64,000 bases of DNA, taken from positions 310,001-374,000 of the forward strand of contig VXAU01004947.1 in the NCBI GenBank assembly GCA_013399695.1, in the 5' to 3' direction. Under the pieces are notes generated by a model. The model worked only from the letters and a program-made list of their open reading frames with translations. It was not told where the DNA came from and searched no databases. Both the position numbers and the translations under genes were made by a program. Origin of the DNA: Formicarius rufipectus. Taxonomy: Eukaryota; Chordata; Aves; Passeriformes; Formicariidae. This document shows positions 52,601-63,043 of the stretch, in pieces; the stretch's first letter is position 1; each line of letters starts with the position of its first letter.

Positions 52601-54542
52601 CTGAATTTGCCAGCAGGCCATGGAAATTTCAAATCCTCTGAAGATCAACCCAAGTAAGACTGGAGGTTCTTTGTAAATGCTACTAAAGTACGAAATCATT
52701 GTACAATACTACAGCTTTGCATCATTATAGAGAAGCATGTTCTGATTGCCCCTCTTTCTCCTGCAGTTCTTAACACCCTAATTACATCACAACAGCAAGA
52801 GTTCAAGTCATTTTCAGAGCTGATGGCAGAGCTTCATTTTCACCATACTTTCAGTGGAAACATTTTCTTGAGTAATAAAAACTGGGTTTGGTCTATTTTT
52901 AAGACCAGCATTCCAGATTTAATCCCAGATTCATCACAATACACTGTCTCCAATTACATGGAATCAAAAACTCACCTTGAAAGTGTTTCGCCAGTTGCAG
53001 AATTGTTATTGCCTGCTTGTTCCTTCTTCATGCATTTTCTTCTTAAAGTAACAATTTTTTTAAGTTTGTGCACCAAATTATATGAAATGACATAGATAAT
53101 TATACTGTTACCAAAAATAAAATTTTCTTAAAAAAGAAAGATATTTTTATAGAATTAAATGCATGTCATTTTTGAATATAGTGTTTTAATTGTGAAAATG
53201 TAAATGATCTTTTCATTAAACAGCAAACAAAATGATGTATCTCTGAAAAATATGATAACACTTTTTTGAGGATGTGCAGATGGTGTAGTTAGAACATCTG
53301 CAGCAACAGAGCATCTGAAGAGAACAGGAATTTTTTTAGAGGATGAGTTACTACCTCCAATCTATGTTTTTGCGATTTTTTGCAATGTTCTTTACAGAGA
53401 AGCATTCTCTACCCTGGAGTGCTCAATATTTGGCCTCTTTTCAGAGCTTCTACTAGACTCTAGAGAAAATCTTGATCATGAAATCTATTAAACATTTTAA
53501 TCAGTCCAGAGTCCATTTTTCAACGTCATCAGCTCAGCTTTTTTTTCAATTTCATCAAACAATGTTTATTTACACAAACAGAAAGCACCTTCACAAACAA
53601 CACAGTCATGCAATGGAGGAGGGCTAGAGAAGACCAGCAAGGTGGTCAGAGGTATGGTACCTCAGAGGAAAAAAATAACCAAGGAATATGTTAGGAAGGT
53701 GTGGAGAATGAAGCAAGCATGAAGTAGGTTCAGCTGGGACAAAAGATGTGGTTGGGCTGTGGATCTCCTTGCCATAGGATGTTTCATGTGACAGAAGCTT
53801 ACACAGGTCTACAGGTACACTGAAAAAAGCCATGGAAGAGACATCCATCAAGATTGCTAATTACTTAGAAATGGCATCTAGTTTAGAAAACCTGCAAATG
53901 TCTGAAAGGTGGTGGAATACATGTGGAAAACATCATGCAACCTGGTTTTGTTCTTATGCTCTTTCCTAGACATCCTGGGTTTGTCCAATGATTCTTATTA
54001 CAGAGGCAGATGAATCCTTGGTCTGTCCCTATGGGTTTACTCTTCTATTCACATACTTCAGTCTGGTGAATGGCAGAAATTGTGCAAATGTGCAGGTAAA
54101 AAAAACTTGATGAATCTTATGAAAAAACTTTTAATGCTCTTCTCTACCATTACATGTACTTCCATGTCTCAAGAAGAAAATTAATTACAGTGATTAAATA
54201 GTGGTTGCTGTGCTTGAAGATCATTGAGGAGACAAGAAAACTTACAGTTTCTGCCTAGAGTGTATGCTTAGTTTCATTTAGTATAGATTAACATCATCAT
54301 AAAATTAAGAGAAGTATATAATTTTTAATTTCCTCACTGAAATCTGGCTTTGGTTCTCCAGTTCAGAGGTGCTCAGACTATTAAACTACCCAGGGAATGA
54401 CAACCACCTTAAAATAGAAGCATTTTTACCCATTTCACTGAAAGTCCAGTAGTCCAAGATGGTGAATGATATTGCAAAAAGTACATCTTAAAACCAGCAT
54501 TTCAAATTATGCTGGTTTTAAAGGTAAACCAGTGGGAGAAAT

Positions 54543-55790
54543 GAACCCAGCTCAGGAGAGATTACAAGTCAGAGATACAATTTACTAAAAAATATTACAA
54601 TAAATACAGGGGATACAGGGAAAAAAAATTAGGTTTAACCCACAAAAAGAGATGTATTACCCAGCACCCTGAGGCACAAACAGGATGGTGTTTTGTCAGA
54701 CCCTGTGCTGTGCACCACATGGGCTCCCTGAGTGCAAAGTAAAAGGAAAATCTGTTTGGGATGGTGATGATCACAGTCTTGTTGAGAATAGCAGTCACAG
54801 TCCTGTTGAGGTTCTGGTCCTCCTCTGGATCCAACAAGTGGNAATACAGGGGATACAGGGAAAAAAAATTAGGTTTAACCCACAAAAAGAGATGTATTAC
54901 CCAGCACCCTGAGGCACAAACAGGATGGTGTTTTGTCAGACCCTGTGCTGTGCACCACATGGGCTCCCTGAGTGCAAAGTAAAAGGAAAATCTGTTTGGG
55001 ATGGTGATGATCACAGTCTTGTTGAGAATAGCAGTCACAGTCCTGTTGAGGTTCTGGTCCTCCTCTGGATCCAACAAGTGGTACCAGAAGTCCCAAAACC
55101 TGAAGATTATATATGCTCAGGTTCAAGTGGGACTGCCAGGTACTTCCCCCAGGGTGAGGAGTTNATGGTGTTTTGTCAGACCCTGTGCTGTGCACCACAT
55201 GGGCTCCCTGAGTGCAAAGTAAAAGGAAAATCTGTTTGGGATGGTGATGATCACAGTCTTGTTGAGAATAGCAGTCACAGTCCTGTTGAGGTTCTGGTCC
55301 TCCTCTGGATCCAACAAGTGGTACCAGAAGTCCCAAAACCTGAAGATTATATATGCTCAGGTTCAAGTGGGACTGCCAGGTACTTCCCCCAGGGTGAGGA
55401 GTTTTACAATGGGTGATTTAACTCTGTGAGTCATGGGATGTTTTTGGAATCTTTGTTGGTCTAGGTTGTTGCAGTTGCCTATTGTGCCAGTCCCTGTTAG
55501 CCCATTAGCAAACATGACCTCTCAGGTTGGGTCTGAAGGTGCTGATGCCTTCTCAGAGGGGAGATATCACAACTCAGTCATTGGTGTGAAGGCAGAAACA
55601 CTCTCCCGTCTCTCAGGGTTCTTTAACACCCAGATTGTGGCCTGAGGTATCAGGTGTGCCCTGAGCAGCTACTGCAAACCATCTATTTTTAACAGTTCTT
55701 GAGAAATGGCATAGAGGGTGTAGAATACCCAGTTTTGGTGACACCCACACAATGATAAACTGGTCCTGGCTCCTGTAACTAGGACACAAA
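54543..55790 (-). mobile_element. Possible endogenous-retroviral LTR or other interspersed repeat
   Basis: The sequence has the look of a bird LTR-type repeat. It contains a long stretch with 'gatgtattacccag', 'gaggcacaaacagg' and 'gggactgccaggtacttccc', and the assembler broke twice inside it, as expected of a high-copy element. I could not place its ends, and no retroviral gene is visible. The strand and class are guesses. Confidence 0.35.
54603..55403 (+). repeat. Two artefactual 239-bp duplications at single-N joins
   Basis: Bases 54,603-54,841 are repeated exactly at 54,843-55,081 after one N (54,842). Bases 54,925-55,163 are repeated exactly at 55,165-55,403 after one N (55,164). Both overlaps are 239 bases with no mismatch. 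This is the signature of unmerged contig ends rather than a biological tandem repeat, so the true sequence is probably about 480 bases shorter. Confidence 0.9.
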
Positions 55791-56006
55791 TATATTTTAA
55801 TCTTCTTTATATAATATTTCTATGTAATTTATTTTTCTTTCTAATTCTGTTCATTTTATAGGTCCTGGAAGGACTTGTGCACTTCATCCTATGTGCGTGA
55901 GGGCTCTGTTTCTTCTTGTATTATGGCTAATGCAAATGCTGAGAACACTGTAGCTTCAGGTAGAGACTCCACCACCTTGAAAGTTTTCCTTCTACAGAGA
56001 AGGCTA

Positions 56007-56012
56007 TTTATT
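56007..56012 (-). terminator. SPACA1: SPACA1 polyadenylation signal candidate
   Basis: An AATAAA on the minus strand begins about 20 bases after the terminal stop codon of the predicted last exon. That would give a very short 3' UTR. Later signals may also be used. Confidence 0.5.
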
Positions 56013-56032
56013 CCATGTTGCACAGCAATCTT

Positions 56033-56096
56033 TCATTGGCTGGCTTCTTGGTTGTCTTGCTCAGATTTTGATTTCCAGATAGATTTTACAGCAGCC
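56033..56096 (-). CDS. SPACA1: SPACA1 terminal coding exon (cytoplasmic tail)
   Basis: A good acceptor, 'tttttttccatttcag', precedes this exon on the minus strand. Its first base completes the TGG begun in the exon before. It then encodes AAVKSIWKSKSEQDNQEASQ and a TGA. Human SPACA1 continues from the same tryptophan with a very similar AAVK...W...K start, which fixes the identity and phase. The tail here is 20 residues, about 30 shorter than the human tail as I remember it. The loss could be ordinary in birds or a truncation. An AATAAA follows closely. Confidence 0.75.
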
Positions 56097-56369
56097 CTGA
56101 AATGGAAAAAAATAATTAAGCAAAAGCATATTTTTAAGTAGGCTTATTTAAATTGCTCTGAATCATTCCTTTCCCATCCACTGTCACTGTAACAGCTTTG
56201 CAAAGTGCTTCTTTCCAGTCTCTAAAAGCACTTCTTGATTTCTCTAATGTCAAGGCAAGTATTAAACTACAGAAAAACTTAAATAGTTCACCCCAGGTCA
56301 TTTTTATCATCAGTAATACCATATCTTGATCAAATAAAATGTAAATCACAGTGTACTCTGTCCACCTAC
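56097..56369 (-). other. SPACA1: Last SPACA1 intron
   Basis: A 273-base intron on the minus strand with donor ACTG|gtaggt and acceptor 'ccatttcag'. It interrupts a TGG codon after its second base. I see nothing else in it. Confidence 0.7.
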
Positions 56370-56556
56370 CAGTGAGGAATCATCAAGATCACAGCAAAAA
56401 TCACACCAACAGTCACAATTATTCCAGTAATCAGGCAAAAGACCGGAATGGGACCTGTCGTTGTTCTTCTTCACAACCCTGATTCTATTCTCATTGGTTT
56501 TTTTGGTTGTTTTTTGGTTTGGTTTTGTTTTGTTTTGTTTTGTTTTGTTTGCACTT
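56370..56556 (-). CDS. SPACA1: SPACA1 transmembrane exon, with in-frame TGA
   Basis: A strong acceptor, 'ttgttttcttcag', opens the exon on the minus strand. Its first two bases complete a Glu codon, giving E-V-Q where human has E-L-Q. A repeat-coded stretch rich in K, Q and N follows (from AAAAC units, + strand 56,520-56,550), then MRIESGL and an in-frame TGA (+ strand 56,471-56,473). After it come RRTTTGPIP and a helix of about 23 hydrophobic residues (VFCLITGIIVTVGVIFAVI and on) ending PHW, which aligns without gaps to the human SPACA1 membrane segment. The helix is open and both splice phases fit. A second AG at 56,455-56,456 would keep the phase and skip the stop, but it has a poor pyrimidine tract. 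So the gene may be decayed, alternatively spliced, or misread at one base. Confidence 0.7.
56471..56473 (-). other. SPACA1: In-frame TGA in SPACA1 upstream of the membrane helix
   Basis: In the phase fixed by both splice junctions the codon is TGA, between GGG-TTG and AGA-AGA. If the whole exon is used, the protein would end before its membrane anchor. A CGA-to-TGA transition is a simple origin. It could also be a sequencing error. Confidence 0.7.
56508..56550 (+). repeat. (TTTTG)n-rich microsatellite within SPACA1 exon
   Basis: Four to five TTTTG units lie next to further T/G-rich sequence. On the minus strand this is (AAAAC)n and lies inside the predicted coding exon. The unit is five bases, so single-unit length changes would shift the reading frame. 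Confidence 0.9.
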
Positions 56557-59269
56557 CTGAAGAAAACAAATACATGGTCATTATGATGTTCAAATCTTCA
56601 AATGAACTGGGTATTTATTCTGATGAACAGGACTGAAAAGAAGCAAGGCTCGATTATTTACTGACATCTCTCACAACCTGGGGGCTTTTACTGTATCAGC
56701 AAAAGTTAGAGTTGTAACTTTTTTACACCTTCCTTGCAAAGGCATATCTAACCAAAGAAGATGCAAAGAAATGGAAATCAAACTCATACAGACTGGGAAA
56801 CATCACTTAACAGCCATGAAACACAAAAAGCTGCAATTCCCAGAGAAAGGCACAAATGTTTTTTCTATAAGTAATGCTTTAATGTAAGATACACGAATTA
56901 TAAAGACAGAGCAATTACCAGAGTCTGTCTGCCACTGGAGTCAGGCTGACTTCTTTGTTCTGTGCCTGGTACCAGGTGCTCTGTCACCCAGGGCTGAGGT
57001 ACCCAGGTACTACCCTGCTACTGAAGAATTCTAACAATGGTAATTGCTGCAGTTCTGATGATAATGAAGAAGTCAAAAGAAAGCATGCTAACAAAAGATT
57101 GAATTCAAGGACTTAAGTGCTGCTTTTCAGTTCTCTGTCTCTATTGAGGTCTGTAAAGCTTTTATGTAAAGCAAATAACCACTAGGCATGGAAAGGAGTT
57201 GTTTTGTGTGGCCCAGAAACACTGTAGTGAGGAGCAGCTGAAAACCACGGTGAGGATACCAAGTAAGAATGCATTTTGTAATGCTGCAGCCTCTTCATCA
57301 ATTCACCTGAGGGAACTGAGCCATTACTTGGGATGTTTATCTAAGAGCAGATGCACTAGCTAGGAGATGAATCTGACAAACCAGGAAGAGTGGAAAATGC
57401 TGAAGATGGTCAATCAACTTCCTCCATCTGTATTTTGGTGGATAAAGAAAACACCTGGAATCCTAATCCTGTAACCTTGTCCTGAAATTTAAATGACTTT
57501 ATGTGCTCAGCACCATTCAAACAAATCAATGAACCATCAGGCATCTTCCCAGATCCCTCCAGCTTTGACAGTTTTACACAAGCCACTCCTAATTTCTCTT
57601 TCCCTCATATAGATTCTAAAATTAGAAGGTACTATCATGTTGTTGCCTGGTGTGCACAACTTATGTTCATCCGGGTAGGAATTCTGAGTATTTGAATGAA
57701 TGCTGGAAAACCATTTCTATTTCCATTTCAGTTCTACTTCTATGTAAGGTCCTATATCATCATCGCTGTAGTATCTAAGAAACTCTTCCATCACATCATT
57801 TGCATTTTTTCCTGCATCATAGAATTTTCACTCAAATATTTTTAACTGCAGCTCATCTATAGGATTCTCCTGATTTTTCTGCAAGACACAGGAGAGGTAA
57901 GAATGATGAACTGGCTGAGAATATCATACATAGTAAGTTTTTAATATTGGGAATTTCATACAATGTGGGGCTACCTGTTTCTAGACTAATTCACTGAGTG
58001 GACTGTGTCTTTTTAGAATTAAATGCAGTTGTGAGGAACGGACATTATTGAAAGTTATCTTTGATTTTTGCAATTTCATGAACGTAGTATATTGTTGCCT
58101 TGGCAAAGATGTGACTTTGGAACTCTAAGAACACCTCTGTTTACTGATTGTAACAGGAGCCTGCTGAAGAGAAATGCAAGTTTTGTGTTGTTCACAGCTA
58201 AGCTACTTGAGTTTTCTTTCTAGGCAAGGAACTCTTCCAACAATCAAGAATCACAACTTCCCTGAGACAAAAGGATGCCTTCAAAGCAAGCTCATTTTAA
58301 AATGCAAGCAGGAAGAAGACAGAAAAGTAGCTTCCCAGTAAGCTCGTTCACAATGAGCAAAGACTGATTCACATCAGGTGCACTTTTAAGCTATGGCTGC
58401 ATTCCTAAAGTCCAGGCAGCACTCCCAGTAGCCAGTGAGAATTTTGCCACAGCCAGAAAATACCTTTAAAACACCTTCAGCTTACAGTTAAGGCTACAAA
58501 GATGTATTTACACCAACTTAAAAAAATCTACTTACCTTAGTAAAAGTAGAAAGAAAATTCTGTTCTTGAAACATGCAAAACCTAGTTCAATGACTTTCAA
58601 CTTGAAGTCTACAGCCTAGTACGGATCTGTCGACTACTTTACCATAAAGAATGATGAAAAATTCACTATTCTATATATTACAACAATTACATTGAAAAAA
58701 CTCTCCCACACTTAAATTGTTTGCACTTCACTAGAAATTTTCTACAGGTCTACAACCAAAAGAGAGTGTATCTGACAGTTACAAGCAGATTGCCTTCAAC
58801 TCTACCCAAAACTTAGCATAGTCACTTTACTTGTTCATTATTTTTATTCATATCTGCTGAAAAAAGGAATGCTGTTAAATGAAATGCAATTTCTCTTCAT
58901 CTTCCTATTCCCCAAAATTTTCATTGAGCTGGAATTCCCCCTAGATCATGATGTGGACTGTACAGTAGTGTTCCATCTACAAGTAGATGTTTGACCTCTT
59001 GTTTATACAGTCCAGCAGCCAATAGGGGTTCTTTCCACCAGTTTTCAGATTCAGAAAATATGTATCAGTTTGATAGAAAGGAATAAGATTTTGCCTGTGC
59101 AGATTGGTGTTTTTTCCCTGCTGATGTAATGGTGATGCACAGATTTTTTGTTTCTCTTCTAGAGTATTTCTAAGTCTTATTCTATGTCTTTATATATATT
59201 TAAAAATTGATGGATATATGCTAATGGGGGAGCAGGACTATATACATAGAGAAGAGATCCAGGCTGTTA

Positions 59270-59380
59270 ACCTAAGGCACATGGTGTAACACTTGGGGAT
59301 GATCCTGTGCAGGGCTAAAGGTTGAACTCAATGATGTTTCTGAGTCTCTTCCAACTCAGCATATTCAGTGAATCTGCGAT
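59270..59380 (+). mobile_element. CR1 LINE 3'-end fragment
   Basis: Sense-strand CR1 tail: 'cacatggtgtaacacttggg', 'gatcctgtgcagggc', 'ttgaactcaatgatg' and 'ctcttccaactcagcatatt' in order. It is a short, moderately diverged copy inside the SPACA1 intron. Confidence 0.85.
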
Positions 59381-60852
59381 TCATGAGAAGTGTGGAGCGC
59401 AGCTGGGATCTCAGTAGACCTACACCCTTCACATAGCATCCTAATGAGGGTTGTTCTCTGTTCTTGCATTCCTCTCTTGCAGAGTCCTCCCTCCTGACAG
59501 GACTGTTATTAGTAAATATGACAAACCCCTTTCCAGCTCCAAAGTCTTCACAAAACACCAAACAGCACAAAAGGTGTGAGTGTGAGACACCCTTCAGTGT
59601 TTCAGGGTGGTGATTTAGTAATAAAGACATACAGAAATGTCAGTCATTAAAAAAAGGGATTTTCCTCACAAGGATCCAAATAATTTCTGATCAAGATAAT
59701 ATTTCTTTTTCCATTACATTTCTCTTGCTATAAAAGACAAGAAGAAACTCTAGGTCTGAACAGCTCTGAAAACAAAAGAGACAAACTACTAAAGACCACT
59801 CACTTATACAAAATTTTCATTATGCCTATTCATCCAAAGGTCTCTGAGTAGCACGGTGATCACAGCTAAAGGACCCATGAAAATTCTCCATGCATAGATT
59901 CAGAAATGACTCATACAAAGTTTAGACACATGGAAAATCCACACACATTCCTGCAAGATTTCACCTGACCTTTTGCAATATCTTTTCCCTACCTCACTCC
60001 CACAGCTCAAAACCTGAAGCACAGTGTCAAACTATGTACTTTCAAGTGGTGGCTTCGGAGTCAGGTTTGCAGATGGTGTTGCTGAGTCTGACCACTGCTG
60101 CTCAGGTGGATAAAACAGCAGAGGACCAGATAGAGGAGGAAGCATGAGACACCCATCCTTTATCAGCTGCATCGATAACTTGAGCTCTATTGAGGGCTTC
60201 AAGACTTTCTAGGAAAGTGCCAACACATTTCTCCTTCCCTTGCCCCATCCCGTAGCTCTGGCATGAAGAAATTTGTCTCTGTGGAACAGTGAGAGGAATT
60301 ATCTAGGTGATGAAAAGGGCAAAATATACAAAATTAAGCTTATGGACTTGAGTGAGGCAGAGAGGTGATCAGTATCACCTCAGCTTGATTTTTAAAAAAA
60401 ATTAAATAAATTAGGAGGTAATAAAGAGGACCTGCTCTTGTCCTGACCAAAATGCCTCATGCAGGGATACTGCAGGGCAGCCCCTGAGGAGAGGGTCAGG
60501 GACTGCCCATGCCAAACACAGATGGGTCAGGTCTGCTCCAACTGACCCAGCCAGGGTCAGCACATAACACCCACCCAGCTGGCTGATTAAAAACCTCCAT
60601 GGCCAGTTTTGGATGATGGAAAAAATCCAGCTCAGTCTTTTAGATTATCTGAAAGAGGAGATTTTTGTCCTATAACTGATACTGATTTTGCGATTCTGCC
60701 TTTCTTTACATTTTTGCTAGATAAACAAATGGCAAAGGAATATATGTTCTCTCAACAGAAACAACTTAGATTTGCTGAAGTATGTACAGAAAAGAATTTG
60801 CTGACAAGTACAATAATCTTGTCTCAAATTCCCCAACCTCCATGTCAGAAAG

Positions 60853-61067
60853 TCATTTAATGAGGAACCGGGAAAGGCAACACTGTAGCGTGGGCAGAAG
60901 GGCTACCCCTTTCCAGAGTGCAAACAACACAGCAATCCATGCTGCCAGAGAACAGAGCAGCACTGCAAAACACAAGACAGCATCTATGAAGAATTGCATC
61001 CAAAGACAAGGAGACTTGCTGCATCCACTGATGTTGTCAGACGGATCTTTCTCATTTCCTCCTGATC
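60853..61067 (-). other. Candidate alternative SPACA1 terminal exon (speculative)
   Basis: On the minus strand a strong acceptor, 'gttttcttttccaacag', is followed by a frame that starts with two bases. That matches the single base left by the upstream ectodomain exon (ACT G|GA). The frame runs 70 codons to a TGA. It begins SGGNEKDPSDNISG, includes a long hydrophobic stretch (LCFAVLLCSLAAWIAVLFAL) and ends CLSRFLIK. Spliced this way it would give SPACA1 a different membrane anchor. I see no nearby polyadenylation signal and recall no homologue, so chance is a real possibility. Confidence 0.2.
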
Positions 61068-61359
61068 CTGTTGGAAAAGAAAACAGCATCTTCTGATCTG
61101 GCTAGACTTCTGACCATTCACAGACAGCAAAACTAGATCTGTATGTTGAAAGTCCTGGTACATTCTCAACCAAAATTTCAACTGGTAACTTCTTCAATGT
61201 ACCTAATTAAAAGTTAATAAAGTCCAAACAATGTTTGTCCTGGGGAGGCAAAGACCCGAAACCCCTTGGGGCATCTACACACCTCTGTACAAAGTTTAAG
61301 GACACGGATATTGTACCAAGCGAAACAATCCTGATATCTTCTCTATCATTATTAGTGAC

Positions 61360-61620
61360 AGAATCCAAGGGAATGGTCAGAAGTTGTGTCAGGGAGGGTT
61401 TAGCTTAAAGGTTCTTCAGCAGAGAGTGGTTGGGCACTGAAACAGGCTCCCCAGGGAAATGGTCACAGCACTAAGCCTGGCAGAGTTCAAAATACATTGG
61501 GATGGTATTCTCAGGTACATGGTGTGACTCTTGGGAATGGTCCTGTGCATCGCCAGCAGTTGGACTCAATAATATTTGTGGGTCTCTTGCAACTCAGCAT
61601 ATTCTGTGTTTCTGTGAATC
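61360..61620 (+). mobile_element. CR1 LINE 3'-end fragment
   Basis: This is the longest well-preserved CR1 tail in the window, sense strand. It includes 'aaaggttcttcagcagag', 'aacaggctccccagggaa', 'cacatggtgtgactcttggg', 'agttggactcaataat' and 'gcaactcagcatattctgtg'. It inserted in the SPACA1 intron, opposite to the gene's direction. Confidence 0.9.
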
Positions 61621-62905
61621 CATTCCTTTTAAGCTGCTTAATGAACCTTAGAGCTTGTGTTCCTCCGTTTTCTGTATAGTTGTAAATATTTTCTGAGTCA
61701 ATAAATCTCAGTACTTGTAAGAACTTCGCAGTGGGTCTGCTGGGTGGTTTCATCTGACCTCTTTTCACCAAGACCACTCAGTCATAGCTTAAAGACAAGT
61801 AAGTGAGTCATCCTATTGATGACTTTGATGACTCACTGATCCAACTCAATGGGACCTTTTTCATACTTAAACCTGAAACAGATTATGTGCTCTGTTAATT
61901 CAGATCTCGAAAAAGGAATCTTCCACTGTACAAAAAGGCATGTAGAGACTGAATAGTGGGAGAAGGAGGGGGAAAGAAAGCTCTGAGTGGTTTTTGACTG
62001 CCAAATGGATTTAGAAAATGAATGAACAAATTTCATATCACTGTACAATGACAGAAAGGACCTCCACAGAGATACAAGAAATCTTACTAAAGAGAGGGGA
62101 AATAAAGCAGGATTCCCAGGCCAGTTTTACCTCAGTAACAACATGTAGTGGAGAAATATGAGGAGGAATATCTCAAAGGATTTCTTTCTTTCTAGTCTGC
62201 TATAATTTTGCATAAGACCTAAACCTACATTATTTCAGGAAAAGAATGAATTTTGATGAGCAAGGCATTTTCCTGTTTTCTGTGATTGGGAAAACTGGAG
62301 TTTCTGTGTGGTTGTTCTCATGGTTTGAGAAAATCAGCACACTGCTATCTTCCTCATGAAGTCAGGAAAAATCCCATTAGCATACAAGCTGAGAAAGGTA
62401 TTACAGGGGAACCGTTCTATGATGCGTTCTGTTTAAAGTTAAAATTTGCTAAATTCCATTGTGTATAAGCAAACTCCAGATGGCCACTAAGAAAAACTCA
62501 AAAGTTTGTTTTCCTGCTTCAGTAGTGAAGACGAAAGGAGACAAATGCAGAACCTGTGCTGCTGGTGCTACCAGACTTAGTGACGTAAAAAGAAATCTGT
62601 TAGCCAACCTTGGTGCAGTAAAAAATAAGCAGGTAATAGAAAACCCTCCTTATTTTGGCCTAAATTTTTACAAAGAATAAAGAAAATACTCATGCCTTCC
62701 ACAAAGAATCTCTTCATTTTCATTCTGTCATTTCCCTTTATATCCCTCTTTTACTGGCCTGCATTTCATGACTGTCATTTCCACAGCACACAAGCTCCTG
62801 CCTATATACTCCCAGTGACATGCAGTCTTATGAAGATTGAGTACTACATAAAAACACAAGGCCATATTACTAGAAGACTCTATGTAAGTGTCTCTATGAG
62901 CTTAC

Positions 62906-63043
62906 CAGTTGTTGCGTAGACTGTGTATTTTACAGAGGCAACTGTATTTCCATTTTCTTCAGTTTCACATTGGAAAAGAACTGAACGGATATCTGCAAAA
63001 TTCCGTAATAGCTGAACCATTGGGAAGAACGTGTGCTGTCTAG
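62906..63043 (-). CDS. SPACA1: SPACA1 ectodomain exon (most 5' exon in window)
   Basis: SPACA1 is a type I membrane protein of the acrosome, needed for normal acrosome shaping in mammals. On the minus strand the acceptor 'ttcttttatgtacag' and donor ACTG|gtaagc frame a 138-base exon with one long open frame. It starts RQHTFFPMVQLLRNF and contains SVLFQCETEENG, then VASVKYTVYATT. The last part matches the human pattern of F-x-C followed by a beta-strand-like KFTVYTSS segment, just before the membrane exon. The exon ends one base into a Glu codon, completed by the transmembrane exon. AGs four and eight bases in are alternative acceptors. The signal peptide and cysteine-rich N-terminal exons lie beyond base 64,000. 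Confidence 0.75.

Larger units (their letters stand above)
31057..56000. other. Intergenic region between CNR1 and SPACA1
   Basis: This is about 25 kb between two convergent genes. I see no protein-coding exon; the open frames are short and unrelated to known families. Contents are CR1 remnants (31.56, 39.26, 42.51 and 47.89 kb), poly-A/T runs (35,365; 36,829; 39,750; 39,967; 42,287; 44,360), a GGAA array near 46.0 kb and a pyrimidine-rich block near 49 kb. A probable LTR-type repeat with two artefactual 239-base duplications lies near 54.6-55.4 kb. Confidence 0.6.
56557..62905 (-). other. SPACA1: SPACA1 intron (6.3 kb)
   Basis: The intron lies between the ectodomain exon and the transmembrane exon. 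It contains two CR1 tails (59.27-59.38 kb and 61.36-61.62 kb) and otherwise unremarkable A+T-rich sequence. A possible alternative terminal exon at 60,853-61,067 is listed separately. Confidence 0.55.

Noticed and set aside
54595..55416. Open frames of about 160 codons with internal repeats
   Set aside because: They are produced by the artefactual 239-base duplications and read through N bases.
59690..59740. Strong acceptor 'ttgtctcttttgttttcag' on the minus strand followed by E-L-F-R-P-R in phase
   Set aside because: The frame stops after about 11 codons and has no usable donor before the stop. The transmembrane exon joins directly to the ectodomain exon without it.
62459..62680. Plus-strand frame containing MATKKNSKVCFPASVV, which looks protein-like
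   Set aside because: Seventy-three codons, no recognised family, no splice framing that fits a gene. It lies on the opposite strand inside the SPACA1 intron, so chance is the simplest reading.
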